Source of the DNA: Meridianimarinicoccus marinus
GTDB taxonomy: Bacteria; Pseudomonadota; Alphaproteobacteria; Rhodobacterales; Rhodobacteraceae
DNA: 64,000 nt
Assembly: GCF_040689105.1 (NCBI RefSeq)
Contig: NZ_JBFBVU010000001.1
Location: 186,001 to 250,000 of the forward strand
Reading direction: 5' to 3'
This document shows, one piece after another, positions 50,025-58,642 of the stretch (its first letter is position 1; every line of letters begins with the position of its first letter). The position numbers and the translations under genes are program-made. Below the pieces are notes generated by a model that made no database searches, had not been told where the DNA came from, and was given only the letters and a program-made list of their open reading frames with translations.

Positions 50025-51251
50025 TCACCCGTGGTATTTGCTCATGATGAGAGTTGCGTTGGTGCCACCGAAGCCGAAGCTGTTGGACAGAACCGTGTCC
50101 AGGTCGACGTTGTCGCGCCGCTCGGTCACGATCTCTTCGGGTTTCAGGGCGGGGTCCAGTTCGGTCACATTGGCCGAGGCCGCGATGAAGTTGTTCTCCA
50201 TCATGATCAGGCTGTAGATCGCCTCGTGCACGCCGGTCGCGCCCAGCGAATGGCCGGTCAGCGACTTGGTCGAGGCGATGGGCGGGGTGTTGCCTTCGCC
50301 AAAGACCCGGCGCACCGCTTCCACCTCGGTCACATCGCCCGCAGGGGTCGAGGTGCCATGGGCGTTGATGTAGTCGATCTTGCGGTCGCCGACGGTGGCC
50401 AGCGCCTGCCGCATCGACCGTTCGCCGCCCTCACCGGACGGTGCCACCATGTCGTGGCCGTCCGAGGTCGCGCCATAGCCGGTCACTTCGGCATAGATCT
50501 TGGCGCCGCGTGCCTTGGCGTGTTCCAGTTCTTCCAGAACCACCATGCCGCCGCCGCCGCCGATGACAAACCCGTCGCGGGTGGCGTCAAACGGGCGCGA
50601 GGCGGTTTCAGGGGTGTCGTTGTACTTCGACGACATGGCGCCCATGGCGTCGAACAGGCACGACAGGGTCCAGTCGACCTCTTCGCCGCCGCCGGCAAAG
50701 ACCACGTCCTGCTTGCCCATCTGGATCAGCTCCGCGCCATTGCCGATGCAATGGGCCGAGGTCGAGCAGGCCGAGGTGATGGAATAGTTCACGCCCTTGA
50801 TCTTGAACGGCGTCGCCAGGCAGGCCGACACGGTGGACGACATGCAGCGGGTGACCATGAACGGCCCCATCCGCTTGGGCGCGCCCTTTTCGATCACGGT
50901 CTTGTGGGCCGAGAAGAAGTTCGACGTGGACGGTCCGCCCGATCCGGCCACCAGACCGGCGCGGTCGTTGCTGACTTGATCCTCGGTCAACCCGCTGTCC
51001 TCGATCGCCTGCTGCATCGCCAGATAGGCATAGGCGGCGGTCGGACCCATGAAGCGCAACTGGCGCTTGTCGATGGCCTCGGTCAGGTCGATCTGCGGGA
51101 TGCCCGCAACCTGGCTGCGGAACCCGTGTTCGGCATAGACCTCTTCTTTGCGGATCCCGGATTTGCCGTGGTACAGGCTGTCCTTGACCTCTTCCACAGA
51201 GTTCCCGATGGGCGAGATGATCCCGATCCCGGTGATGACGACGCGGCGCAT
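50025..51251 (-). CDS. fabB: 3-oxoacyl-ACP synthase I
   Basis: Condensing enzyme needed for unsaturated fatty-acid elongation. The 408-residue protein carries the active-site cysteine in SITSACSTSAHCIGNGAELI near residue 163, and the catalytic histidines in INAHGTSTPAGDVTEVEAV near 297 and STKSLTGHSLGATGVHEAIY near 329. GFGGTNATLIM closes the fold. The neighbouring fabA marks it as FabB, not FabF. GGAGACC lies upstream of the ATG. Confidence 0.96.
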   Translation of the reverse strand: MRRVVITGIGIISPIGNSVEEVKDSLYHGKSGIRKEEVYAEHGFRSQVAGIPQIDLTEAIDKRQLRFMGPTAAYAYLAMQQAIEDSGLTEDQVSNDRAGLVAGSGGPSTSNFFSAHKTVIEKGAPKRMGPFMVTRCMSSTVSACLATPFKIKGVNYSITSACSTSAHCIGNGAELIQMGKQDVVFAGGGEEVDWTLSCLFDAMGAMSSKYNDTPETASRPFDATRDGFVIGGGGGMVVLEELEHAKARGAKIYAEVTGYGATSDGHDMVAPSGEGGERSMRQALATVGDRKIDYINAHGTSTPAGDVTEVEAVRRVFGEGNTPPIASTKSLTGHSLGATGVHEAIYSLIMMENNFIAASANVTELDPALKPEEIVTERRDNVDLDTVLSNSFGFGGTNATLIMSKYHG

Positions 51252-51286
51252 GGCGGTCTCCTTGTGGTCGGTTGTGGGCGGGTGGC

Positions 51287-51799
51287 TCAGCCTTCGGCGG
51301 CGGCCAGGCCCACTTTCATGTTGGTGACGGCGCAGACCAGTTCACCATCGGCCAGAACCCGGCCATCCGCCACACCCATTTTCAGGCGGCGGTCGATGAC
51401 GCGGGTGAAATCCACCTCATAGGTGACCAGCGTGCGATCGGGGCGGATCATGCCCGACAGTTTCACCTCTCCGGCGCCCAGGGCAAAGCCCTGACCCTGC
51501 CAGCCGCGCCAGCCCAGGTTGAACCCGGTCAGCTGCCACAAGCCGTCCAGCATCAGGCAGCCGGGCATCACCGGGTTGCCGGGGAAATGGCAGGGGAAGA
51601 ACCACAGGTCGTCGGTGATATCCAGCTCGGCGCGGATATGCCCCTTGCCGTGCTCGCCCCGGTCGGCGGACACATCGGTGATGCGGTCCATCATCAGCAT
51701 CGGCGGTTCGGGCAGTTGCGCGTTGCCGGGGCCGAAAAGCTCCCCGCGCGCGCAGGCAATCAACGCCTCCTTGTCGAACGTGGTCGGATAATCGGCCAT
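51287..51799 (-). CDS. fabA: 3-hydroxydecanoyl-ACP dehydratase/isomerase
   Basis: Introduces the cis double bond for anaerobic-type unsaturated fatty-acid synthesis. The 170-residue length is standard. The active site is CHFPGNPVMPGCLMLDGLWQ near residue 70, with the catalytic His and Asp, preceded by MLMMDRITDV. The end is VTNMKVGLAAAEG. ATG 51799 (MADYPTTF) is preferred to a longer in-frame start at about 51847. The operon is divergent from irr across 150 bp. Confidence 0.96.
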   Translation of the reverse strand: MADYPTTFDKEALIACARGELFGPGNAQLPEPPMLMMDRITDVSADRGEHGKGHIRAELDITDDLWFFPCHFPGNPVMPGCLMLDGLWQLTGFNLGWRGWQGQGFALGAGEVKLSGMIRPDRTLVTYEVDFTRVIDRRLKMGVADGRVLADGELVCAVTNMKVGLAAAEG

Positions 51800-51906
51800 G
51801 GAAGCCTGCCCCTTCGTCGGTTTTATTGTGCTCGCCCCCATTAGCATCTGCTTTCGCCGGGTTTCAAGGGCGGCGGAGCAGCGGGCTGCCCCCTGCAGGC
51901 TTGCGA

Positions 51907-51918
51907 TTTCAATTGAAA
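51907..51918. promoter_or_regulatory. Palindrome TTTCAATTGAAA in the fabA-irr gap, candidate operator
   Basis: A perfect 12-bp palindrome overlaps the predicted -35 box of irr (TTGAAA, 51913-51918). Location suits self-repression by the adjacent Fur-family Irr. It is not the textbook Irr box (TTTAGAA type), so the assignment is tentative. Confidence 0.4.
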
Positions 51919-51942
51919 ATAACTCGCAATGCCCTTTATAAA
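51913..51942 (+). promoter_or_regulatory. Sigma-70 promoter of irr
   Basis: TTGAAA (51913-51918) and TATAAA (51937-51942) are 18 bp apart, each close to consensus. The expected start, about 51949, coincides with the annotated ATG at 51950, so the transcript would be leaderless. Confidence 0.5.
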
Positions 51943-51949
51943 GGCAGCA

Positions 51950-52387
51950 ATGACACAGACGCCGGTTCCCTCGCCCACATCACCCGCCGCACGGGCTTCC
52001 ACATGGCTCAAGACCGCCGGGCTGCGCCCGACGCGGCAGCGCCTGATCCTGGCCGACCTTCTGGTTGGTGACGGGCAGGACCGCCATGTGTCCGCCGAAA
52101 GCCTGTTTGCCGAGGTTCTGGGCCGGGGCGAGCGTGTGGCGCTGGCCACGGTCTACAACACCCTGCGCGCCTTTTGCGAGGCGGGGCTGCTGCAGGAAAT
52201 CACCGTCGATGGCTCGAAAAGCTATTTCGACACGCGCACCGACGATCACCCGCATTTCTACTGGGAAGACACCGCCGAACTGACGGATGCCCCCAGCGGC
52301 GAGCTTGAGATCGCGCGCCTTCCCTCGGCCCCCGAAGGGGCGCGCATCGCCAAGGTGGATGTGGTCATCCGCCTGCGCCGCGGCTGA
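51950..52387 (+). CDS. irr: Fur-family iron response regulator Irr
   Basis: Haem-responsive regulator of iron metabolism in alphaproteobacteria. The 145-residue protein has the Fur-type winged helix (LRPTRQRLILADLLVGDGQD near residue 25; recognition helix VALATVYNTLRAFCEAG near 58) and a haem/metal-type motif DDHPHFYWEDTAEL near 97. The conserved Irr ending KVDVVIRLRRG is present. ATG 51950 is chosen because the predicted promoter excludes the earlier ATG at 51929. Divergence from fabA is characteristic of Rhodobacterales irr genes. Confidence 0.88.
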   Translation: MTQTPVPSPTSPAARASTWLKTAGLRPTRQRLILADLLVGDGQDRHVSAESLFAEVLGRGERVALATVYNTLRAFCEAGLLQEITVDGSKSYFDTRTDDHPHFYWEDTAELTDAPSGELEIARLPSAPEGARIAKVDVVIRLRRG

Positions 52388-52436
52388 CCTTACCCTTCGG
52401 TTCCCCAATGATCCATCGCGCGGCGTGGAGCCGCTG

Positions 52437-53030
52437 ATGATGTCCGGCCTTCTGGATGAAACGGCGACGCTGCTGGCGGCGGGGCTGGCGGTCACGCTGG
52501 GCACCAACATGGACAACCTTGTCGTGCTGACCGCGCTGGCCGGTGCGCTGGCCGATGGTGCGCGGCAGGGGCGGCGGGCGCTGTGGATCGCTGCGGCGAT
52601 CGTTCTGGCCGCGGCCTGGGTCTTGTCGCTGATGGCAGCGGGCCTGCCGGTGCATCACACGCGCTGGCTGGGGCTGGTGCCGCTGGGGCTGGGGCTGTTT
52701 GCCGGTGCCCGTGCCCTGCGCGGCGGCGCGACCACCGGCGAGGCGCCGGTTGCGGCGGGTGGCTCGATGGTGGCGCTGCTGCTGGTCAACAGCACCGACA
52801 CGCTGGCCACGCTGACGCCGCTGCTGGCCGAAACCGCCAGCCCGCTGCGGCTGGCCATCGTCGCGGGCATGGCATTGGGTACAGCGGTTCTGGCAGCAGT
52901 GCTGGGCCGGGTGCTGGGCCACGACCGGACGCGGGCTGCGCTGGAACGGCACGGGGCGTGGCTGGCGCCGCTCATCATGATCGGCGTCGGCCTGTACATC
53001 CTTGCCGACACCGGCACCGACATGGTCTGA
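52437..53030 (+). CDS. CadD-like cadmium resistance/membrane transporter
   Basis: A 197-residue membrane protein with about five to six helices. The opening AAGLAVTLGTNMDNLVVLTA contains the conserved Asn-Met-Asp-Asn motif; LLLVNSTDTLATLTPLLAET near residue 120 mirrors it in the second half, suggesting an internal repeat like LysE/CadD transporters. Two adjacent ATGs (52437, 52440) follow GGAG. Metal or ion specificity is unproven. It lies between irr and miaB without overlap. Confidence 0.75.
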   Translation: MMSGLLDETATLLAAGLAVTLGTNMDNLVVLTALAGALADGARQGRRALWIAAAIVLAAAWVLSLMAAGLPVHHTRWLGLVPLGLGLFAGARALRGGATTGEAPVAAGGSMVALLLVNSTDTLATLTPLLAETASPLRLAIVAGMALGTAVLAAVLGRVLGHDRTRAALERHGAWLAPLIMIGVGLYILADTGTDMV

Positions 53031-53107
53031 CCCGCCGGTCATTGCGTCGCAGGCCGGGTTTCGCTACACCGCGCCAATCCCGCATCCCCGCCAAAGGCCC
53101 GCATCCC

Positions 53108-54433
53108 ATGTCCGACCCCCGGAAGCTTTTCATCAAGACCTACGGCTGTCAGATGAATGTCTACGACAGCGAGCGTATGGCCGAAGCCCTTGGTCCCTCG
53201 GGCTATGTCACCACCGACACGCCCGACGATGCGGACATGATCCTGCTGAACACCTGCCACATTCGCGAAAAGGCCGCCGAGAAGGTCTATTCCGAACTGG
53301 GCCGCCTGAAGGCGCTGAAGGCCGACAAGCCGGACCTGAAGATCGGCGTCGCCGGGTGCGTCGCCCAGGCGGAAGGGGCCGAGATCCTGCGCCGTCAGCC
53401 CTCGGTGGATCTGGTGGTCGGCCCGCAAAGCTATCACCGCCTGCCGGATCTGGAAGCCCGCGCCCGCAAGGGCGAGGCGGCGCTGGACACCGATTTTCCC
53501 GAGGAAGACAAGTTCGACAAGCTGGCGGACCGCCCCAAGGCCAAACGTGGCCCGACCGCCTTCTTGACCGTGCAGGAAGGTTGCGACAAGTTCTGCGCCT
53601 TCTGCGTGGTGCCCTATACCCGCGGCGCCGAGGTCAGCCGCCCCGCCGCCCGCCTGATCGCCGAGGCCGAGGATCTGGTGGCGCGCGGCGTGGCCGAAAT
53701 CACCCTGCTGGGCCAGAACGTCAACGCCTACCACGGGACCGGCCCCGATGGCGGTGAATGGGGACTGGCCCGGCTGATCCGCCGTCTGGCCGAGATCGAT
53801 GGGCTGGAGCGTATCCGCTTCACCACCTCGCATCCCAACGACATGGAAGACGACCTGATCGCCGCCCATGGCGATTGCCCCAAGCTGATGCCCTATCTGC
53901 ATCTGCCGGTGCAATCGGGCTCGGACCGCGTCCTGAAGGCGATGAACCGCAAGCACACGGCGGCGCAGTATGTCGCGCTGATCGACCGCATCCGCGCCGC
54001 CCGTCCCGATCTGCTGCTGTCGGGCGATTTCATCGTCGGTTTCCCCGGCGAGACCGATCAGGATTTCGAGGACACGATGGAGCTGGTCCGCACCGTCGGC
54101 TACGGGCAGGCCTATTCCTTCAAGTATTCGCCGCGCCCCGGCACCCCTGCGGCCGAACGCAAGGGGCAGGTTCCCGCCGAGGTCGCCTCGGACCGCCTGC
54201 AACGGCTTCAGGCGCTGCTGACCGAGCAGCAGAAGGCCCGGCAGGACGCGATGGTCGGGCAAGAGGTCGGCGTGCTGTTCGAAAAGCCCGGACGTCTGGA
54301 CGGCCAGCTTGTGGGCAAATCCGACCATCTGCACGCGGTCCATGCGCTGGCCCCCGCCGATCTGATCGGCAAGGTGGCCCGCGTCCGCATCGTCGAAAGC
54401 GCGCCGAACTCGCTGAAGGGCGCGTTGATCTGA
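53108..54433 (+). CDS. miaB: tRNA-2-methylthio-N6-isopentenyladenosine37 synthase
   Basis: Radical SAM methylthiotransferase modifying A37 of tRNAs that read U-starting codons. The 441-residue protein has the UPF0004 domain with three Cys (FIKTYGCQMNVYDSERMAEA at 8, LLNTCHIREKAAEKVYSEL and IGVAGCVAQAEG), the radical SAM motif EGCDKFCAFCVVPYTRGAE near 157, and a C-terminal TRAM domain (GQEVGVLFEKPGRLDGQLVG near 381). It starts the miaB-phoH-ybeY-corC-lnt series, a conserved proteobacterial order. Confidence 0.97.
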   Translation: MSDPRKLFIKTYGCQMNVYDSERMAEALGPSGYVTTDTPDDADMILLNTCHIREKAAEKVYSELGRLKALKADKPDLKIGVAGCVAQAEGAEILRRQPSVDLVVGPQSYHRLPDLEARARKGEAALDTDFPEEDKFDKLADRPKAKRGPTAFLTVQEGCDKFCAFCVVPYTRGAEVSRPAARLIAEAEDLVARGVAEITLLGQNVNAYHGTGPDGGEWGLARLIRRLAEIDGLERIRFTTSHPNDMEDDLIAAHGDCPKLMPYLHLPVQSGSDRVLKAMNRKHTAAQYVALIDRIRAARPDLLLSGDFIVGFPGETDQDFEDTMELVRTVGYGQAYSFKYSPRPGTPAAERKGQVPAEVASDRLQRLQALLTEQQKARQDAMVGQEVGVLFEKPGRLDGQLVGKSDHLHAVHALAPADLIGKVARVRIVESAPNSLKGALI

Positions 54434-54676
54434 CCGGGTCGCGGGCGCGGGTTTCTGCGCCTGCACTGCCATACGCCTGCCATACCTTTTCCAGACGCTT
54501 GCCAACCGGCGGGTTTGCCGCCAATGCTGCGCCCGCATCCGCGCTGCCCACCGCACGGGCATCCGGCGCCGGGGGTGGGGAAAACCATGGCGTTGTCGTG
54601 ACAAATCGCGCACTGCGCTTGCCTTGCCGCCGGGGAGTTGGCAGGCTGACCTCAGGCCCCCTGCAAGGAGACGTCT

Positions 54677-55699
54677 TTGACCACCAGCATGCTGACCCCG
54701 CCCACTGAAGGGGCGGAAGTTCCCGAGGTCCAGGTCGAGTTTCAAGACAACCGTCTGCTCATTGATCTTTGCGGCGAATATGACCGCAACCTCACCCAGA
54801 TCGAAACCGCCCTGGGTGTTCAGATCCTCCGACGTGGCAACCAGCTTGCTGTATATGGCCCCAGGGACGCGCAGTCGCGCGGGATCGAGGTTCTGGGGGC
54901 CCTGTATCACCGTCTGGAGTCGGGCCGCCCCGTCGGCCCCGGCGACATCGACGGCGAGTTGCGGATGACCAACACCCCGGTGCCACCTGAAGAGGGCGAC
55001 GGCGACCAGCTTGAGATGTTCCGCCGCGAAGAGGTCGAGATCAAGACCCGCAAGAAGACCGTCGAGCCGCGCACCGACGCCCAGAAAGCCTATGTCAAGT
55101 CCTTGTTCGACAACGAACTTGCCTTCGGCATCGGCCCGGCGGGCACCGGCAAGACCTATCTGGCCGTGGCGGTGGGCGTGTCGATGTTTATCGGCGGCTA
55201 CGTGGACCGGATCGTGCTCAGCCGCCCGGCGGTCGAGGCCGGCGAGAAGCTGGGCCACCTGCCCGGCGACATGAAGGACAAGGTCGATCCTTTCATGCAG
55301 CCGCTGTACGATGCGCTGAACGATTTTCTGCCCGGCAAGCAGGTCACCAAGCTGATCGAGGAAAAGAAGATCGAGATCGCGCCGCTGGCCTTCATGCGCG
55401 GGCGCACCCTGTCCAATGCCTTCGTGGTGCTGGACGAGGCGCAGAACGCCACCACCATGCAGATGAAGATGTTCCTGACCCGTCTCGGCGAAGGTTCGCG
55501 CATGGTGGTCACCGGCGACCGCAGCCAGGTCGATCTGCCGCGCGGTGTGCAAAGCGGGCTGCGCGATGCCGAAAACCTGCTCAGCGGCGTCAAGGGCATC
55601 TCGTTCAACTACTTCACCGCCAAGGATGTGGTCCGCCACCCGCTTGTGGCCCGGATCATCGAGGCCTATGACGCTGCGGATGCCAGAAAAACCGGTTGA
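54677..55699 (+). CDS. phoH: PhoH-family ATPase (YbeZ-like)
   Basis: An RNA-linked ATPase that works with YbeY. The 340-residue protein has an N-terminal KH-like region (LLIDLCGEYDRNLTQIETAL) and the PhoH ATPase with Walker A GIGPAGTGKTYLAVAVGVSM near residue 155 and Walker B NAFVVLDEAQNATTMQM near 246. VVTGDRSQVDLPRGVQSGL follows. The start is most likely TTG 54677, as AAGGAG sits six bases upstream; the first ATG (54689) is 18 bases from that site. The 243-bp gap after miaB (54434-54676) holds no gene. Its end overlaps ybeY. Confidence 0.93.
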   Translation: MTTSMLTPPTEGAEVPEVQVEFQDNRLLIDLCGEYDRNLTQIETALGVQILRRGNQLAVYGPRDAQSRGIEVLGALYHRLESGRPVGPGDIDGELRMTNTPVPPEEGDGDQLEMFRREEVEIKTRKKTVEPRTDAQKAYVKSLFDNELAFGIGPAGTGKTYLAVAVGVSMFIGGYVDRIVLSRPAVEAGEKLGHLPGDMKDKVDPFMQPLYDALNDFLPGKQVTKLIEEKKIEIAPLAFMRGRTLSNAFVVLDEAQNATTMQMKMFLTRLGEGSRMVVTGDRSQVDLPRGVQSGLRDAENLLSGVKGISFNYFTAKDVVRHPLVARIIEAYDAADARKTG

Positions 55700-56219
55700 A
55701 ACTACCCTTGATGCCGACGGATGGACCGTCCTCGATCTCGACGCCCGCGCCAATGCCGCGGCGCGCGCGGTGCTGTCGCATCTGGGCCATGGTCCGGCGG
55801 GGTTCGAGATCAGCCTGCTGGGCTGCGACGACGCCCGCATCGCCGATCTGAATGCCGAGTTTCGCGGCAAGCCCGCGCCAACCAACGTGCTGTCGTGGCC
55901 CTCGGACGATCGCGCCGCCGACACGCCCGGGGGAGCACCGCAGCCGCCGCAAGGGTTTCTGCCGGATGAGCCGATCGAACTGGGCGATGTGGCCATCGCC
56001 CTGGAAACCTGCCTGCGCGAGGCCGAAGCCGCCGGACGCCGCGCCGAAGACCACGTCACACACCTTCTCGTGCATGGTATCCTGCATCTTTTGGGGTACG
56101 ATCACGAAACCGATGCAGATGCAGCCTTGATGGAAGGGCTCGAGACCACGATACTTGCGAAGCTGGGGATCGCAGACCCATATGCCGAGCAGGGTGGAAC
56201 CCCTGATCAAAACGGATGA
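55668..56219 (+). CDS. ybeY: Endoribonuclease YbeY
   Basis: Zinc RNase in 16S rRNA maturation and ribosome quality control. The protein is 183 residues from ATG 55668, or 179 from ATG 55680. Family motifs are FRGKPAPTNVLSWPSDD near residue 65, and the metal site HLLVHGILHLLGYDHETDAD near 130 with three His ligands. The gene overlaps the 3' end of phoH by 32 bases at the first start, so coupling is strong and the exact start is uncertain. Confidence 0.95.
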   Translation: MTLRMPEKPVETTLDADGWTVLDLDARANAAARAVLSHLGHGPAGFEISLLGCDDARIADLNAEFRGKPAPTNVLSWPSDDRAADTPGGAPQPPQGFLPDEPIELGDVAIALETCLREAEAAGRRAEDHVTHLLVHGILHLLGYDHETDADAALMEGLETTILAKLGIADPYAEQGGTPDQNG

Positions 56220-56223
56220 GACA

Positions 56224-57102
56224 ATGAACGACGCAGACGGGTCCAGTCCGGAGACGGCCGACTCGCAAGACGACCAATCCAGCCGATGGGGCCTTTTGGG
56301 GCGTGTGTTCAGCCGCGCCGACCAATCCTCGGACGATCATCCTAAAAATGGCCATGCCATCGATGCAGGCGGTCCGAAGGAACGGCCCGGCCTGTCCAAC
56401 TTGCGCCGCATGCAGATCTCGGATGTGGCGGTGCCCAAGGCCGAGATCACGGCGGTGCCGATGGAATGCCCGCTCAACGATCTGGTGGATCTGTTCCGCG
56501 ACAGCGGCTATTCGCGGTTGCCGGTCTATGACGGGACCCTCGACAGCCCGATCGGCATGGTGCACCTGAAAGACGTGGCGCTGAAGCATGGCTTCGATTG
56601 CGACAACAGCGGCTTCGATCTGCGCGATCTGGTACGCCCGCTGATCTATGCGCCGCCCTCGATGCCCATCGGCGTGCTGCTGCAGAAGATGCAGACCCAG
56701 CGCACCCATATGGCGCTGGTGATCGACGAATACGGCGGCACCGACGGCCTGGTGACGCTGGAGGATCTGATCGAACAGGTGATCGGCGAGATCGAGGACG
56801 AGCACGACGAGGAAGAGGTTCAGCCCTGGACCGAAGAAGCGCCGGGCACCTTCGTGGCGCTGGCGCGCGCACCCCTGGACGAGTTCTCGGCGGCTATCGG
56901 TGTCGATCTGCACATGCCCGACGTGGACGAGGATATCGACACGCTGGGCGGCGTTGTCTTCCTGCTGATGGGCCGCGTCCCGGCGCGGGGCGAGGTTTTG
57001 AAGCATCCCGCCGGGGTCGAGATCGAGGTTGTCGATGCCGACCCGCGCCGGATCAAGCGGTTGCGCATTCGCACACCCAACAGCAAACCGGATGCGGGCT
57101 GA
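56224..57102 (+). CDS. corC: CBS-domain protein CorC/TlyC family
   Basis: A 292-residue cytoplasmic protein with an N-terminal acidic tail, two CBS domains (QISDVAVPKAEITAVPMECP near residue 64; QTQRTHMALVIDEYGGTDGL near 160) and a C-terminal CorC_HlyC domain (VDEDIDTLGGVVFLLMGRVP near 240). Homologues support magnesium/cobalt efflux and membrane processes; the name hemolysin in databases is misleading. ATG 56224 lies four bases after the ybeY stop. The stop overlaps the start of lnt. Confidence 0.92.
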   Translation: MNDADGSSPETADSQDDQSSRWGLLGRVFSRADQSSDDHPKNGHAIDAGGPKERPGLSNLRRMQISDVAVPKAEITAVPMECPLNDLVDLFRDSGYSRLPVYDGTLDSPIGMVHLKDVALKHGFDCDNSGFDLRDLVRPLIYAPPSMPIGVLLQKMQTQRTHMALVIDEYGGTDGLVTLEDLIEQVIGEIEDEHDEEEVQPWTEEAPGTFVALARAPLDEFSAAIGVDLHMPDVDEDIDTLGGVVFLLMGRVPARGEVLKHPAGVEIEVVDADPRRIKRLRIRTPNSKPDAG

Positions 57103-58609
57103 GCTTTCGGGCCGCAGGCTCTGGCTGGCACTGACGCTTTGCGGGGCGGCGGCGGCGCTGGGGCAGGCACCATTCGGCTGGCCGCTGGTGGCGCTGTTGC
57201 CGCTGGCCGGGGGTCTGGGGCTGGCCTTGCCCGCGCCGACACCCCGCGCCGGGTTCTGGCGCGGCTGGGCGCTGGCCTTCGGCTATTTCCTGGCAACCCT
57301 GCATTGGATCGTCGAGCCGTTTCTGGTGGACATTGCCCGCCACGGCTGGATGGCACCCTTCGCGCTGGTCCTGCTGGCCGGTGGCATGGCGCTGTTCTGG
57401 GGCGGGGCGGCGGCGGCTGCGGTCTGGCTGGGGCGCGGGGCCGGGCTGGGCCATCGGGTGCTGGCGCTGGCCGCCACCCTGCCATTGGCCGAAATGATCC
57501 GCGCCGTGCTGTTCACCGGGTTTCCCTGGGGGATGCTCGCCACCTTCTGGACCGACACGCCGGTGCGCATGGCTGCCGCCTGGGGCGGGCCCTATGGCCT
57601 GGTGGCACTGACGGTTCTGGCGGCCGGCGGTCTCGCGGTGCTGCTGTTCGAACGAGGGGCCGGGCTCTGGCGCGGGGCGGCGGGACCGGCCGTGCTGCTG
57701 GCGGTCTGGGTCGGCGGGGCGGCCAGCCTGCAGGCCTTACCGCCCGTGGCAGGAGATGGCCCGGTGGTGCGCGTGGTGCAGCCCAACGCGCCGCAGCACC
57801 TGAAATGGCAGCCCGACATGATCCCGGTGTTCTGGCGGCGCAAGCTGGAACTGACCGGCCAGCCCGGCACGCTGACCCCGGATGTGGTGGTCTGGCCCGA
57901 GGTGACGCTGCCCTACCTCTGGGGCAGCGAGTCCGAGGGCAATGCCCAGATCGCCCGCGCGGCGGGCGGGGCGGTGACCTTGGTGGGCGCGCAGCGGTTC
58001 GACGGGGCAGAGTTGCGCAATTCGGTCGGGGTGCTGGATGGCGAGGGTCAGCCCCTCGCGGTCTATGACAAGTTCCACCTTGTGCCCTTCGGCGAGTATT
58101 TTCCCGGCGGCGCGCTGGCCGCCCGGCTGGGGTTGGCGGGGCTGGCCACCGACATGCTGGGCGGATTTTCCTCTGGTCCGGGGCCGCAGGTGCTGGACCT
58201 GCGCGGGCAGGGGCTGGGCCGGGTGCTGCCGCTGATCTGCTATGAAGCAATCTTCCCGCGCCATGGCTTCGCCCCCGGTCCGCGCGCCGACTGGATCGTG
58301 CAGGTCACCAATGACGCGTGGTTCGGTGAATTCGCGGGACCGCAGCAGCATCTGGCGCAGGCGCGGATGCGGGCGGTCGAACAGGGCGTGCCGTTGGTGC
58401 GCGCCGCCAACACCGGCATATCGGCGGTGATCGGTCCGGCCGGCCAGATGCTGGCCGAGATCCCGTTGGGCGTGGCCGGGGTGATCGACGTGGCACTACC
58501 CGCGCCGCTGCCGCCGACCCTTTATTCCCGCACAGGGAACTGGCCGGTGCTGATCGCCGCCCTGGGCCTGACCGCCGGTCTGGGGCTGCGCCGCGTGCGA
58601 GGGGCTTGA
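57092..58609 (+). CDS. lnt: Apolipoprotein N-acyltransferase
   Basis: Adds the third acyl chain to lipoproteins in the inner membrane. The 505-residue protein has about six N-terminal membrane helices (LWLALTLCGAAAALGQAPFG near residue 10) and a nitrilase-like catalytic domain in the periplasm. The Glu-Lys-Cys triad appears as VVWPEVTLPYLW near 268, YDKFHLVPFGEYFPG near 326 and LPLICYEAIFPRHG near 379. ATG 57092 lies inside the last codons of corC, so it is translationally coupled. Confidence 0.95.
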   Translation: MRAELSGRRLWLALTLCGAAAALGQAPFGWPLVALLPLAGGLGLALPAPTPRAGFWRGWALAFGYFLATLHWIVEPFLVDIARHGWMAPFALVLLAGGMALFWGGAAAAAVWLGRGAGLGHRVLALAATLPLAEMIRAVLFTGFPWGMLATFWTDTPVRMAAAWGGPYGLVALTVLAAGGLAVLLFERGAGLWRGAAGPAVLLAVWVGGAASLQALPPVAGDGPVVRVVQPNAPQHLKWQPDMIPVFWRRKLELTGQPGTLTPDVVVWPEVTLPYLWGSESEGNAQIARAAGGAVTLVGAQRFDGAELRNSVGVLDGEGQPLAVYDKFHLVPFGEYFPGGALAARLGLAGLATDMLGGFSSGPGPQVLDLRGQGLGRVLPLICYEAIFPRHGFAPGPRADWIVQVTNDAWFGEFAGPQQHLAQARMRAVEQGVPLVRAANTGISAVIGPAGQMLAEIPLGVAGVIDVALPAPLPPTLYSRTGNWPVLIAALGLTAGLGLRRVRGA

Positions 58610-58642
58610 CCTTTCGCCGCCAGCCGCGCACATCCCCGGCCC

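Noticed and set aside
54434..54676. Possible gene or RNA between miaB and phoH
   Set aside because: The 243 bp show only short, weak inverted repeats (such as GGCGG/CCGCC near 54510) and no open frame with a ribosome site.
53039..56059. 1006-codon open frame on the minus strand opposite miaB, phoH and ybeY
   Set aside because: Longest frame in the window, but antisense to three recognised genes with intact motifs; no domain and no ribosome site recognised.
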